DNA from: an uncultured Bartonella sp.
Lineage (GTDB): Bacteria > Pseudomonadota > Alphaproteobacteria > Rhizobiales > Rhizobiaceae
DNA: 64,000 bases
Assembly (NCBI GenBank): GCA_946478665.1
Contig: CAMLCZ010000004.1
Coordinates: 62,001-126,000 of the forward strand
Reading direction: 5' to 3'
Shown here: positions 52,589 through 62,686 of the stretch, one piece after another
Numbering within the stretch: position 1 is the stretch's first letter
Layout of the letters: each line of letters starts with the position of its first letter
Notes under the pieces: model-generated
What the model was told of the DNA's origin: nothing
What the model saw: the letters and a program-made list of their open reading frames with translations, nothing else
The model's database searches: none
Made by a program: the position numbers and the translations under genes

Positions 52589-54568
52589 ATGGAAAACAAT
52601 CAAGACGAAGCCGTTATTGTTCTGCAAGACGTTATCCGTGAGTTTCCAGCAGGTGAATCAACAGTACGAATCTTAAAAGGTATAAACCTGACTATAAAAC
52701 GTGGTGAAATGGTCGCCATCGTTGGGGCTTCTGGCTCAGGTAAATCCACATTAATGAATATATTGGGTTGCCTTGATAGACCAAGTGCAGGAAGTTATCG
52801 TGTTTCAGGGAAAGAAACCTCTCAACTCAATGCTGATCAACTTTCAAGTTTGAGAAGAGATCATTTCGGATTTATTTTTCAACGCTATCACTTACTTAGC
52901 GAATTGACTGCATTGGATAATGTTGAAATTCCAGCCATTTATGCTGGACGCTCTCCATTAGAACGTGAGAAGCGTGCTGCGGCGCTTCTGCAACGATTGG
53001 GTATGGGGGAACGTATCCATCATAGACCCGGTCAGCTTTCAGGTGGTCAACAGCAACGCGTATCGATAGCCCGTGCACTTATGAATAATGCTGAAGTAAT
53101 TTTGGCAGATGAACCTACTGGTGCGCTTGATCGCACTAGTGGTGAGGAAGTTTTACGAATACTCGAAGAAATTCACGCCGAAGGTCGTACGATTATCATT
53201 GTCACACATGATATGTCCGTTGCGCAAAAAGCGGAACGAATTATTGAAATCAGTGATGGTGAGATTTTATCAGATAGACCAAATAAGCCAACAGAGTTGG
53301 CAACAGGGCGCGCAGATGATGTTGCAACAGAAGTTTTTAGTACGAGAAAAATTGGGTTAATTCGCTCTTTTCTAGATCGGTTTCATGAAGCTTTCCGTAT
53401 GGCCTTGCTGTCCATGAATGCGCATCGTATGAGAACTTTTTTGACAATGCTTGGCGTTATTATTGGCATTGCCGCAGTGGTTTCCATGGTGGCCCTTGGT
53501 AATGGAACGCAAAAACAAATATTGGAAAACATCAATAGTTTAGGCAGCAATACACTCAATATCTTTGCAGGCAAAAGCTTTGCAGACATGCGATCCGGGA
53601 AAGTAACGACATTGGTTGATTCCGATGCAGTGGCACTTTCCCAACAACCATATGCGGATGGTGTAACTCCAACTGTAACAACGTCTACCACTGTTCGTTA
53701 TGGTTCATTGGAATCGAATGTTACTGTGTATGGTGTGAGTGACCAATATTTTACGGCACAAGGAGCTAAACTTGTTGAGGGAAAATTATTTGACGGGGAA
53801 AGCGTTTTAGCTCGTACAACTGAATTGGTAATTGAAAAACAGGCTGTTACAACATTATTTCCTGATACACATGATAGCCCTATTGGCAAAGTCGTTCTGG
53901 TAGGAAAGGTACCGACACGTATAGTGGGTGTTATTGAGCTGCAACAAATGGGGCCGAAATCCGATACATTACAATTTTATCTACCCTATACAACAGTACA
54001 AACTAGGTTTTTAGGCAACAACACAGTGCGCTCAATCACCTTAAAAGTGGCCGATAATGTCGATTCTCGATTGGCAGAGGAAGCAGTTAAACGCTTTCTC
54101 ATCATGCGCCATGGTGCTGAAGATTTCTTCATTCGTAATTCGGATGAATTTCGTGAGCAGGTTATGGCGAGTACACGCGTATTGACTTTGCTGGTCGCAT
54201 CAATTGCTTTTATCTCACTTTTGGTCGGTGGTATTGGCGTAATGAATATTATGCTTGTCACTGTTTCCGAGCGGATCAATGAAATTGGTGTCCGTATGGC
54301 AGTTGGTGCAAGGCAGAGCGATATATTGCAACAGTTTCTCATTGAATCCATCTTGGTATGCCTTATTGGCGGGGCATTGGGAATTCTATTTGGTTTATCA
54401 GTTGGTTGGATTTTTGCGGTGAGTGGGGCTCCATTTAAACTTGTCTATTCTACAGGTTCTATTATGATCGCTTTCATATTTTCTACGCTTATCGGTATTG
54501 GTTTCGGTTTTCTTCCGGCACGAAATGCTTCTAAGCTTGATCCTGTTGCTGCTTTGTCAAGAGACTAG
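52589..54568 (+). CDS. macB: MacB-like ABC transporter ATPase/permease
   Basis: 659 aa; 'GASGSGKSTLMNILGCLDRPSAGSYRVSG', 'LSGGQQQRVSIARALMNNAEVILADEPTGALD', C-terminal FtsX-like domain. Confidence 0.95.
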   Translation: MENNQDEAVIVLQDVIREFPAGESTVRILKGINLTIKRGEMVAIVGASGSGKSTLMNILGCLDRPSAGSYRVSGKETSQLNADQLSSLRRDHFGFIFQRYHLLSELTALDNVEIPAIYAGRSPLEREKRAAALLQRLGMGERIHHRPGQLSGGQQQRVSIARALMNNAEVILADEPTGALDRTSGEEVLRILEEIHAEGRTIIIVTHDMSVAQKAERIIEISDGEILSDRPNKPTELATGRADDVATEVFSTRKIGLIRSFLDRFHEAFRMALLSMNAHRMRTFLTMLGVIIGIAAVVSMVALGNGTQKQILENINSLGSNTLNIFAGKSFADMRSGKVTTLVDSDAVALSQQPYADGVTPTVTTSTTVRYGSLESNVTVYGVSDQYFTAQGAKLVEGKLFDGESVLARTTELVIEKQAVTTLFPDTHDSPIGKVVLVGKVPTRIVGVIELQQMGPKSDTLQFYLPYTTVQTRFLGNNTVRSITLKVADNVDSRLAEEAVKRFLIMRHGAEDFFIRNSDEFREQVMASTRVLTLLVASIAFISLLVGGIGVMNIMLVTVSERINEIGVRMAVGARQSDILQQFLIESILVCLIGGALGILFGLSVGWIFAVSGAPFKLVYSTGSIMIAFIFSTLIGIGFGFLPARNASKLDPVAALSRD

Positions 54569-54634
54569 TCGATACACCGAGAAATGCAGCGATTTTTTTG
54601 ACGTCAACGTATTTGGTAGAGACTTCAAAGGAAA

Positions 54635-55114
54635 TTGAAATTGTCGAAAACCACACCAGCTACCTCCTTTTTGGATCATAATCATATTGCCTACGAATTT
54701 ATAACTTATACCTATGATCCACATGCTGATCGTGCAGGACTCCAAGCTGCAGAAGCAGTCGGTGCGGATCCTGCAACAGTTTTCAAAACACTCATGGTCA
54801 ATGTTGATGGTAAACCACATGTTGCGGTGCTACCGTCAGACCAAGAAGCAAATATGAAAAAGTTGGCAGCAGCATTTGGTGGAAAACACGCAGAAATGTT
54901 ATCTGTTGAAGAGGCAGAAAAGCTGACGGGTTACAAAGTTGGTGGTATTTCACCTTTTGGTCAACGGCGACATCTTCCTATTGTTTTCGAAGAAACAGCA
55001 GAGCTTTTTGACGCAATATATATCAATGGTGGTGGACGCGGATATCAGGTTAAACTTTCACCTCAAGATGCAATAAACGTTCTTTCTGCAAAAGTAGCTG
55101 ACTTTAAACGCTGA
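54635..55114 (+). CDS. ybaK: YbaK/EbsC-type Cys-tRNA(Pro) deacylase
   Basis: 159 aa; 'VFKTLMVNVDGKPHVAVLPSDQEANMKKLAAAFGGKHAEML', 'GGISPFGQRRHLP'; TTG start likely. Confidence 0.92.
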   Translation: MKLSKTTPATSFLDHNHIAYEFITYTYDPHADRAGLQAAEAVGADPATVFKTLMVNVDGKPHVAVLPSDQEANMKKLAAAFGGKHAEMLSVEEAEKLTGYKVGGISPFGQRRHLPIVFEETAELFDAIYINGGGRGYQVKLSPQDAINVLSAKVADFKR

Positions 55115-55214
55115 AACGGTGTGCGATATGGCTCAAATATTCTTGAAGGTGGCACTGCACAGATAGTGTCTTTATCGCTATTCATGCAAATATCAAAAAT
55201 TTCTCCTAATGATA

Positions 55215-55910
55215 TTAAATCCATGAGCGGATTTCTGCGCCAATATATTTGATATATTCTGTTCCAATTAGTCTCAGTTGATTGAATTGCCTCACCCAAC
55301 TTTGATCCTCATTACCATCGCTAATAGGATAAGCAATAAAGGTAGTATTGGGTAACAAACGCTCCAGCTCACGTAAAGATCTGGGCATGTGATAATCGTT
55401 GGTTACAATATAAACGCTACGATAATGCTTTTGTTTGATCCAATTTGTGCTTTCTTCAGCATTGCCAATCGTATTGGTTGCGTCATGGCCAAGATCAACA
55501 CAACAGTCGAATAATTTCGGATCAGCATGGGTTACACGAATTAAAGTGTGACTATTTGTTGAAGGGTTAACACCGCTAATAAGAAGGCGTTCTCCCTTGC
55601 CTTTGGCTAATAGTTCCAATCCGGCTGCTACGCGCTTTTCACCTCCGGTTAAAACGATGATAGCATCTGCTTTTGGCAATGGGTTTGGCGGAATTGTTCG
55701 GGATATTTTTTCGCTAAAATAAAAAAAACCTGCGCTAAAAATTATAATGCAGAGCAGAATTATAATTGTGACGGGAGGTAAATGTTTAAAAAAACGCTTT
55801 TTCCACCGCAGCAAAGTTAATTTCTGCATCCGTTTACGGCGGATGTTAGGATTTGCCAGCTCTGCAATTAAAGCACAATCATTCATAATTTTAGAACAAA
55901 TCGCTTTCAC
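55215..55910 (-). CDS. YdcF family (DUF218/ElyC-SanA) membrane protein
   Basis: 231 aa; 'ADAIIVLTGGEKRVAAGLELLAKGKGERLLISGVNP', 'VTNDYHMPRSLREL'. Confidence 0.9.
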   Translation of the reverse strand: MKAICSKIMNDCALIAELANPNIRRKRMQKLTLLRWKKRFFKHLPPVTIIILLCIIIFSAGFFYFSEKISRTIPPNPLPKADAIIVLTGGEKRVAAGLELLAKGKGERLLISGVNPSTNSHTLIRVTHADPKLFDCCVDLGHDATNTIGNAEESTNWIKQKHYRSVYIVTNDYHMPRSLRELERLLPNTTFIAYPISDGNEDQSWVRQFNQLRLIGTEYIKYIGAEIRSWI

Positions 55911-56865
55911 TACGGTCTATAAATCTCAATTGATTGAGAATGGTTAAACGACTGGTCGCCATCGTCAATATTGATACGCAACATATTAATATGAAAATCT
56001 TTAAATAACTTAACCAATCGATCGAAAAATTTCCGAACAATGCAGAAGCTTGGTCAGCTTCTGGCATACCAATATTATGGCTTGCCCAAAATGAAAAAGC
56101 GACAAACACGAAGATTGCAGCAACGCCTCCATAAAACGATCCTTTGAGACCAGTCTTCAAAAAATGAAAGTCGAATTGTCGTGCAATAAATTTCGACTCA
56201 GCACCAATGAAATGGAGTACTTCGACAATATGAGCATTACCAGAGAGAGCACTTCTTGTTGCAAAAATAATTGTCAAAGTGAGCGATGCTATCACCAAAC
56301 ATAGAATTACCAAGCCAATGATAATTGTTGCATGTGCCATGAGAACAAGTCGATCAATTGCATTGTGATGATTATCAAAACTTCCACCCGGTATTTGAGC
56401 GGCAACGGCATCACTTATCATACCAAAATCTGGTTTTTTATCATCATCGAGGGTTACAACAACCAGTCTTGGGACTGGAAGCTCCTTCAATTCCAACCCA
56501 GTACCAAGCCATGGCTCTAAAAGACGTTCTGTTGCTGCACGATCAACAATTTGAGCGTCCTTAACCCCTTGAAACCCTTTCACCAAGTCAACAGCGTAAC
56601 GAAGTGTTTTTTCAATATCGAGGCCATCGGTCGGGCGAATTTGAATAGTTGCTTCTCTAGAGATTTCACTTTCCCAATTGCGTGCTGAATGACTGATGAG
56701 ATCAACGCCACCAATTGCTAGAGACGCGAGGAATGTCATTATAGCAATGACAACCACCAAGGCTTGACCAGTAACATCATGTTCGGGAACAATAGAGGAA
56801 AGCCCGTCGCTTTGCTTTTTCCCCAAAAAGCGTTTTTTTGTTTCTAATGATGATAGCTTAGTCAT
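55891..56865 (-). CDS. ftsX: Cell division protein FtsX
   Basis: FtsX-like permease overlapping ftsE; start refined to MTKLSSL. Confidence 0.92.
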   Translation of the reverse strand: MTKLSSLETKKRFLGKKQSDGLSSIVPEHDVTGQALVVVIAIMTFLASLAIGGVDLISHSARNWESEISREATIQIRPTDGLDIEKTLRYAVDLVKGFQGVKDAQIVDRAATERLLEPWLGTGLELKELPVPRLVVVTLDDDKKPDFGMISDAVAAQIPGGSFDNHHNAIDRLVLMAHATIIIGLVILCLVIASLTLTIIFATRSALSGNAHIVEVLHFIGAESKFIARQFDFHFLKTGLKGSFYGGVAAIFVFVAFSFWASHNIGMPEADQASALFGNFSIDWLSYLKIFILICCVSILTMATSRLTILNQLRFIDRSESDLF

Positions 56866-57517
56866 ATATATCAAGCCTTCCATCATTAAGAATCATGCGT
56901 CGTGCATCAACTTGATCCATCAAACCGATATCGTGTGTTGCGATAATGACAGCCGTTCCTGACCGGTTAAGCTCGATGAAAAGCCGTAAAAGACGGCGTG
57001 CTAATGTTGGATCAACATTACCGGTAGGTTCATCAGCAAGAAGAATTTCTGGTTGATCTATAAGTGCGCGAGCTATTGCTGCACGTTGCTTTTCTCCGCC
57101 AGAAAGAACAGGAGGTAAGACATCCATACGTTCACCCAACCCAACCCATTGAAGTAGTTCTTCCACTTCAGCGCGATAGGTTATCTCTTCTCGCCCTTTG
57201 ATTCGTAACGGTAAAGAAACATTTTCATATGTGGTCATATGGTCAAGTAAACGAAAATCCTGAAATACGATTCCAATACGTTGTCTTAATGCCGACATAT
57301 CACGGCGTTTTAAAAGAGCTGTGTCCGTACCAAATATATTAATTAGGCCACGTGTTGGCTTTAACGCGAGAAACATTAAGCGTAATAATGAGGTCTTTCC
57401 TGCACCTGATGGGCCTGTTAAAAATTGAAATGATCCGCGTGGAATATGAAAGCTTACATCGCGAAGCACTTCAGGACCCATACCATAGCGTAATCCAACA
57501 TTTTCAAAACGAATCAC
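56858..57517 (-). CDS. ftsE: Cell division ATP-binding protein FtsE
   Basis: 219 aa; 'MIRFENVGLRYGMGPEVLRDVSFHIPRGSFQFLTGPSGAGKTSLLRLMFL', 'LSGGEKQRAAIARALIDQPEILLADEPTGNVD'. Confidence 0.96.
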   Translation of the reverse strand: MIRFENVGLRYGMGPEVLRDVSFHIPRGSFQFLTGPSGAGKTSLLRLMFLALKPTRGLINIFGTDTALLKRRDMSALRQRIGIVFQDFRLLDHMTTYENVSLPLRIKGREEITYRAEVEELLQWVGLGERMDVLPPVLSGGEKQRAAIARALIDQPEILLADEPTGNVDPTLARRLLRLFIELNRSGTAVIIATHDIGLMDQVDARRMILNDGRLDIYD

Positions 57518-57752
57518 AGCGTGTGTACCTACATTCCAGCTTTACTATTTTTACTTAATTCATGAACAGGAAAGCTGGCATTTTAACGGCTTACCTATTA
57601 TCATTTGCGTTGAATTACGGTGCTAAATTCAATTTTAGCCCATATTCTCCTATATCCTTGTGGAATATGGTTAAGTCACGGTTAAAATTTATTGTTGATC
57701 GGTGCTTTCTTCGGAAAGCTGTCTGTGTTAGGCATCGGCAGAAATTTGTTAC

Positions 57753-58301
57753 ATGGATATCGAAATGCCCATTATAGATGGAAAGACAATAGACGTCTTA
57801 TTTTCTGCAGAAGAAATTGCAAAACGTAATCAAGTTATTGCGCAAGAAATTGCTGAGAAAAAGCCAGATAAATTACTAATTTTGCCGGTATTAAAGGGCT
57901 CGTTTATTTTTGCCGCCGATCTCATCAGGGCTTTACACAGTGTAGGTGTTGTTTCTACTGTAGAATTTATTACTGTGTCCAGTTATGGTGCCGGTAAAGA
58001 AAGTGGTGATATCAAGCTTCTTCACGATGTCGATAGCGATGTGACAGGACGGGATATTTTATTGGTTGATGATATTCTCGAGTCTGGAAAAACATTAAAA
58101 TTTGTACGGGATTTATTAAAGTCACGTGGAGCAAGACGCATTTTTGTTGCTGCACTTCTTGATAAGGCTATGAGGCGGCAAGCAAATATTGAAGCTGACT
58201 TCGTCGGGTTTTCATGTCCTGATAATTTTGTCGTAGGATATGGTATGGATGCAGGTCATGCATTCCGCCAACTACCGTTTGTCGGTGTAGTTCGCGATTA
58301 A
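57753..58301 (+). CDS. hpt: Hypoxanthine phosphoribosyltransferase
   Basis: 182 aa; 'LPVLKGSFIFAADLIRAL', 'DILLVDDILESGKTLKFVRDLL', 'VGYGMDAGHAFRQLPFVGVV'. Confidence 0.95.
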   Translation: MDIEMPIIDGKTIDVLFSAEEIAKRNQVIAQEIAEKKPDKLLILPVLKGSFIFAADLIRALHSVGVVSTVEFITVSSYGAGKESGDIKLLHDVDSDVTGRDILLVDDILESGKTLKFVRDLLKSRGARRIFVAALLDKAMRRQANIEADFVGFSCPDNFVVGYGMDAGHAFRQLPFVGVVRD

Positions 58302-58463
58302 TAGTGTTGCAGGAACGATATAAACGGTTGTTTGATATTGGTTGAAGGATATTGAGGCATATTTGTTGGTTGATTGATAAGCAATAATTTTGCTGAGCAC
58401 AGTTATCATTATCCGTTATAACTGGACTGGCAATCCATAATAGGTTTCAGCGCGGCCGGATGG

Positions 58464-59843
58464 TCAACCTTGGTTGTAGGGAAAATTATTAAGCGTGTCA
58501 GGTGCTAATAATTCAAAGGATACGCCTTTAGCATCATAATTTAAATTTGCTCTTCCATTAAAACTAACGGGAAGAAGGCGTTCGATCAATTTTGATCCAA
58601 AACCTTTTTGTTTAGGTCTAGCTACTTTGGGGCCTCCGGATTCGTTCCAATAGAAACGAAAGCACTCATTATCTACCGACCAAAAGATTTTTACCTTTCC
58701 TCTTTTGTTCGATAATGCGCCATATTTGATAGCATTTGTACTTAATTCATGCAGCGCTAATGCCATTGATAATGCTGCTTGCGGTGAAAGTGGTATGTCT
58801 GCCCCTTCAATAATAAAACGATCTTTATTGCAGCTGTGAATGCTAATCGTGCTTTCAAGGATTTGTTTTAGACTGGCACTATTTGACACACCTTTTGTTA
58901 GAATATCTTGGGCGTGTGCCAGTGCCTTTAATCTTATCGACAAATCTTGTGATGCTGTTTCAAGAGATGAAGCCTTAGACAGAGTTTGATTAGCAATACT
59001 TTGTACAATGGCTAAAATATTTTTGACCCTGTGAACAAGCTCGTCAGATAATATTTCCTGCTTTTCCTGCGCTTTATGATGTTCTGTCACATCTTGTAAA
59101 ACGCCTAGGATACGCTCTCTTACGTTTGAGCCGCTATCCCGAGGAGCGATTTCAGACCAATAACCCATCCAGCGTAGCTGATTATCGTTTGCTCGTCTTA
59201 TTTGGAATTCTAAATGGGTTATAGAATTGGTACCGTGTTTTGTTTCCAATATTTTATGTACGATCGTTCCTTGATCATCGATCAATACACTGAAAAACTG
59301 GTCAAGTGACAGTTCAGCCGCTTCAGGAAAACCCAGTAGTTTAAGAAATTGTGGAGTGGCTTCTATGACGCGACGGTCTTGATCTATTTCAAAGGCACCT
59401 ATACCCGCTGCTTGTTGGGCAAGTCGAACGCGTTCTTCACTCAGCCGCAATGATTCAGAATTACGTCTTTCTTCTGTGCGGTCACGGACAATTTTTAAAA
59501 AGCCTTTTTGTTTGCCATCATCGCCATAAAACGCTTGTAAATCGCCTGAAGCCCAAAACGTTGTCCCATCCTTACGTATGTGATAGCGCTCTACAGCATC
59601 AATGCGATGGAGACTTGCCATCTCTCGACGCAGCTTTGGTAATCCAGTTTCACGATCTTCGTTAGTGAATAGAATATCTAAAGGTTGACCGATTGCTTCT
59701 TCTGGAGTCCAGCCAAACAATTTTTGTGCGCCGAAACTCCAAGTGACAATTCGCCCTTTCATGTCAGCAGTCAATATTGCATAGTCCAATGCATTATCGA
59801 GAATAAGCTGATTGCGCCATCCTTGTTTTTCAACACGCTTCAT
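58464..59843 (-). CDS. PAS-domain HWE-family sensor histidine kinase
   Basis: 459 aa; two PAS-like domains, 'DELVHRVKNILAIVQSIANQTL' H-box, 'ALHELSTNAIKYGALSNKRGKVKIFW' N-box. Confidence 0.93.
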   Translation of the reverse strand: MKRVEKQGWRNQLILDNALDYAILTADMKGRIVTWSFGAQKLFGWTPEEAIGQPLDILFTNEDRETGLPKLRREMASLHRIDAVERYHIRKDGTTFWASGDLQAFYGDDGKQKGFLKIVRDRTEERRNSESLRLSEERVRLAQQAAGIGAFEIDQDRRVIEATPQFLKLLGFPEAAELSLDQFFSVLIDDQGTIVHKILETKHGTNSITHLEFQIRRANDNQLRWMGYWSEIAPRDSGSNVRERILGVLQDVTEHHKAQEKQEILSDELVHRVKNILAIVQSIANQTLSKASSLETASQDLSIRLKALAHAQDILTKGVSNSASLKQILESTISIHSCNKDRFIIEGADIPLSPQAALSMALALHELSTNAIKYGALSNKRGKVKIFWSVDNECFRFYWNESGGPKVARPKQKGFGSKLIERLLPVSFNGRANLNYDAKGVSFELLAPDTLNNFPYNQG

Positions 59844-60234
59844 TACCTTTATTCAAACTCCGTTCCGTAAAATATTACAAAGGCCAAAAGCTCAAGCGTA
59901 TCATTTCTGATGATGTAGCCTAAAAACGTTTTAAATTTAACATTTTATATAGGGTTTGTTAATCGTTTAACTAAATTAAATTGTATTTAATATTAATTTT
60001 ATTGTATTTTTTAACAATTTTATAAATTTTTATTCTGGAAAAACATGGATATTTAACAGGTATATAGGAAAATTTTATTAATTCTATTTTTTAGAATAAT
60101 TATTATGTTAGATATATTATGATATGTTTAATCTCATTATATTTAAAAATTTTTATAAAATAATTATTGATATTATTTAACTTAATAAGAAATATATTTA
60201 AATATAAATTGCATGTATTGATCGATATAATATT

Positions 60235-60248
60235 TGATGATTTCATCA
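60235..60248. promoter_or_regulatory. Palindrome upstream of pta-like gene
   Basis: TGATGATTTCATCA: 6-bp perfect arms, about 26 bp before the GTG start. Confidence 0.35.
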
Positions 60249-60274
60249 GTCTTAATAGATGAGGAGTTTTCAAC

Positions 60275-61216
60275 GTGTCAATAAAACATGATCGCTATGA
60301 TTCTTATCTTAAGCAGGCGCACGATCAGCCGCCGATTAAGACTGCAATTGTTCATCCTTGTTCATCAGAAGCGATATTGGCAGCAATAGAAGCTTGTCAC
60401 GAAAAATTTCTAGAACCTATACTTATTGGACCTGCGGCAAAAATTAAAAAAGCAGCGGATGACGCTAAAGTTACTCTGGATAGTATCCAGATTGTTGATA
60501 CTGAACACAGTCATGCAGCTGCAAAACAGGCTGTTAAAATGGCGGTTGATGGACAAGTGCAAGCGTTGATGAAGGGCTCATTACACACTGATGAGTTGTT
60601 GAGTGCAGTTGTCAGTGCGGAATCAGGTTTGCGAACAGAACGAAGAATTAGCCATGTCTATGCTATGGACATACCAGCATATTCTAAAGCGCTTTTTATA
60701 ACTGATGCAGCTATTAATATACGCCCTGATCTAGATGATAAGCGTGATATTATTCAAAATGCAGTTGATTTGATGCGTATTTTGGGGGTTGATAAGCCTT
60801 TGGTGGCAGTGTTGGCTGCTGTTGAAACTGTTAATTCAAAAATGCAAGCGACGCTTGATGCAGCGGCTCTGACAGTTATGTCTTTGCGTGGACAAATTAC
60901 AGGGGCGGTGGTTGATGGACCTTTAGCATTTGACAATGCTATCAATCTAAAAGCTGCAGAAATTAAAGGTATTGTTTCTCCTGTTGCTGGTCAGGCAGAC
61001 ATTTTGCTTGTTCCAGATCTCGAAGCGGGAAATATGTTAGCTAAGCAATTAATGTATTTTGCTGATGCAGGAGCTGCTGGATTGGTTCTTGGCGCGCGTG
61101 TACCAATTATCTTAACAAGTCGATCTGATAAAGTTGCTGTGCGATTGGCATCAGCTGCACTTGCCAAAATAATGGTTGAACGTAAGTTTAACTTGGATCA
61201 AAAACATCATGAATGA
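60275..61216 (+). CDS. pta: Phosphate acetyl/butyryltransferase family protein (short Pta)
   Basis: 313 aa; 'ALMKGSLHTDELLSAVV', 'GPLAFDNAINLKAAEIKGIVSPVAGQADILLVPDLEAGNMLAKQL'; GTG start. Confidence 0.9.
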   Translation: MSIKHDRYDSYLKQAHDQPPIKTAIVHPCSSEAILAAIEACHEKFLEPILIGPAAKIKKAADDAKVTLDSIQIVDTEHSHAAAKQAVKMAVDGQVQALMKGSLHTDELLSAVVSAESGLRTERRISHVYAMDIPAYSKALFITDAAINIRPDLDDKRDIIQNAVDLMRILGVDKPLVAVLAAVETVNSKMQATLDAAALTVMSLRGQITGAVVDGPLAFDNAINLKAAEIKGIVSPVAGQADILLVPDLEAGNMLAKQLMYFADAGAAGLVLGARVPIILTSRSDKVAVRLASAALAKIMVERKFNLDQKHHE

Positions 61217-62378
61217 TCGTATTCTTACATTCAATTCGGGTTCTTCATCACTAAAAATCGGCCTTTATGAGACTGATAGTGGTTGTGCAAAAAGAATAGG
61301 AAAAGGCTCTATTGATCTTAGACGAAATTGTTTTTCATTTCGTATCGAAGGTGGAAAACAAATAGTTACAGCACCGTTACCTGACGACGCAGATGATAAG
61401 ACGAGATTGAAGGACGTCTTTGGCTGGATTTCTAAAGCAGTGGAGATTGGTTCTGTTAAAGTGGTTGGTCATAGGGTAGTGCATGGTGCTGATATTTTTA
61501 AAGAGGCTTGTATCGTTACAGACAAAACCCTCGATTATATGGAATCATTAATTCCGCTTGATCCGTTACATCAACCAGCCAATTTAAAATTGATTTATCT
61601 TGTACGTAAACTGTTTCCATCATTACAGCAAACGGCTTCTTTTGATACGTCATTTCACCAAGAGCAATCGGATAAAGTAAGGCGGTTTGCTTTGCCTCGC
61701 TTATTACATGACCAAGGTGTAAAGAGGTATGGTTTTCACGGACTTTCGTACCGATATATTTCCAGCAAATTAACGACGCTGCCTGAAAACGTAAAAACAG
61801 AAAATGTCATTGTTGCTCATCTTGGTAGCGGTGCAAGTCTTTGCGCGATGAAGAACGGTAAAAGTGTGGAAACCACTATGGGGTTTTCAACGTTGGATGG
61901 TATACCCATGGCATCGCGTTGTGGTGCACTGGATGCTGGTGTCCTAATTTATCTATTGCGTGATAATAAACACAGTGTCAGTGATATTGAATATATGCTT
62001 TATTATTCCAGCGGTTTATTAGGAATGTCTGGCATTAGCGCTGATACGCGTGATCTAATTGAATCAAAACTTGGTCAGGCAAAACAGGCGCTTGATGTAT
62101 TTAATTTTCGGGTAGCAGGTGAAATAGCGCGTTTGGCTGTTGCATTGAATGGTCTTGATAGTATCATTTTTACGGGCGGAATTGGTGAACATCAGCCGGA
62201 AATTAGAGCCGCAATTTTAGAACAACTCCGTTGGCTTGGTTTTAATATTGATTATAAAGCAAATGATGCGAATGCTTTGCAAATTACCACACAAGACAGC
62301 CGATTGGCGGCATGTGTTATTTCGACGGATGAAGAACAATGCATTGCAGATGATGCAGCCTATCTGATGAAAAATTAA
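61209..62378 (+). CDS. ackA: Acetate kinase
   Basis: 'ILTFNSGSSSLKIGLYE', 'RYGFHGLSYRYIS', 'HLGSGASLCAMKNGKSVETTMGFSTLDG'; start refined to ATG 61209, overlapping pta by 8 nt. Confidence 0.95.
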   Translation: MNDRILTFNSGSSSLKIGLYETDSGCAKRIGKGSIDLRRNCFSFRIEGGKQIVTAPLPDDADDKTRLKDVFGWISKAVEIGSVKVVGHRVVHGADIFKEACIVTDKTLDYMESLIPLDPLHQPANLKLIYLVRKLFPSLQQTASFDTSFHQEQSDKVRRFALPRLLHDQGVKRYGFHGLSYRYISSKLTTLPENVKTENVIVAHLGSGASLCAMKNGKSVETTMGFSTLDGIPMASRCGALDAGVLIYLLRDNKHSVSDIEYMLYYSSGLLGMSGISADTRDLIESKLGQAKQALDVFNFRVAGEIARLAVALNGLDSIIFTGGIGEHQPEIRAAILEQLRWLGFNIDYKANDANALQITTQDSRLAACVISTDEEQCIADDAAYLMKN

Positions 62379-62686
62379 GACTGCTTATATTCTAAAATTT
62401 GCAATGATAGCGATATGATAAATTTATTATTCAAATCATAAAGTATCAAGAGCTATAATCATCCTACTATACCACTTAATTTTTATTCCTGAAACGGATA
62501 TATAAATATATATGTCTATTTTTTAGTAAAAAATCATAATAAATAGGTAAAATTTTTATTTTTCAACCTTAAAAAAATAATAAAAATATAATTTCTTCTA
62601 TAGATATAGAGAAATCCTGCAGTAGTTAATTATAGGTAAAGAACATGTAGTTCGAGACAATTAATTAAATACAGAAGGATATCTCG

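Noticed and set aside
59976-59990. TTAA-ATTGTAT-TTAA CtrA-like match upstream of pta
   Set aside because: In DNA this AT-rich TTAA-N7-TTAA is expected by chance; the C at the end of the consensus is also missing.
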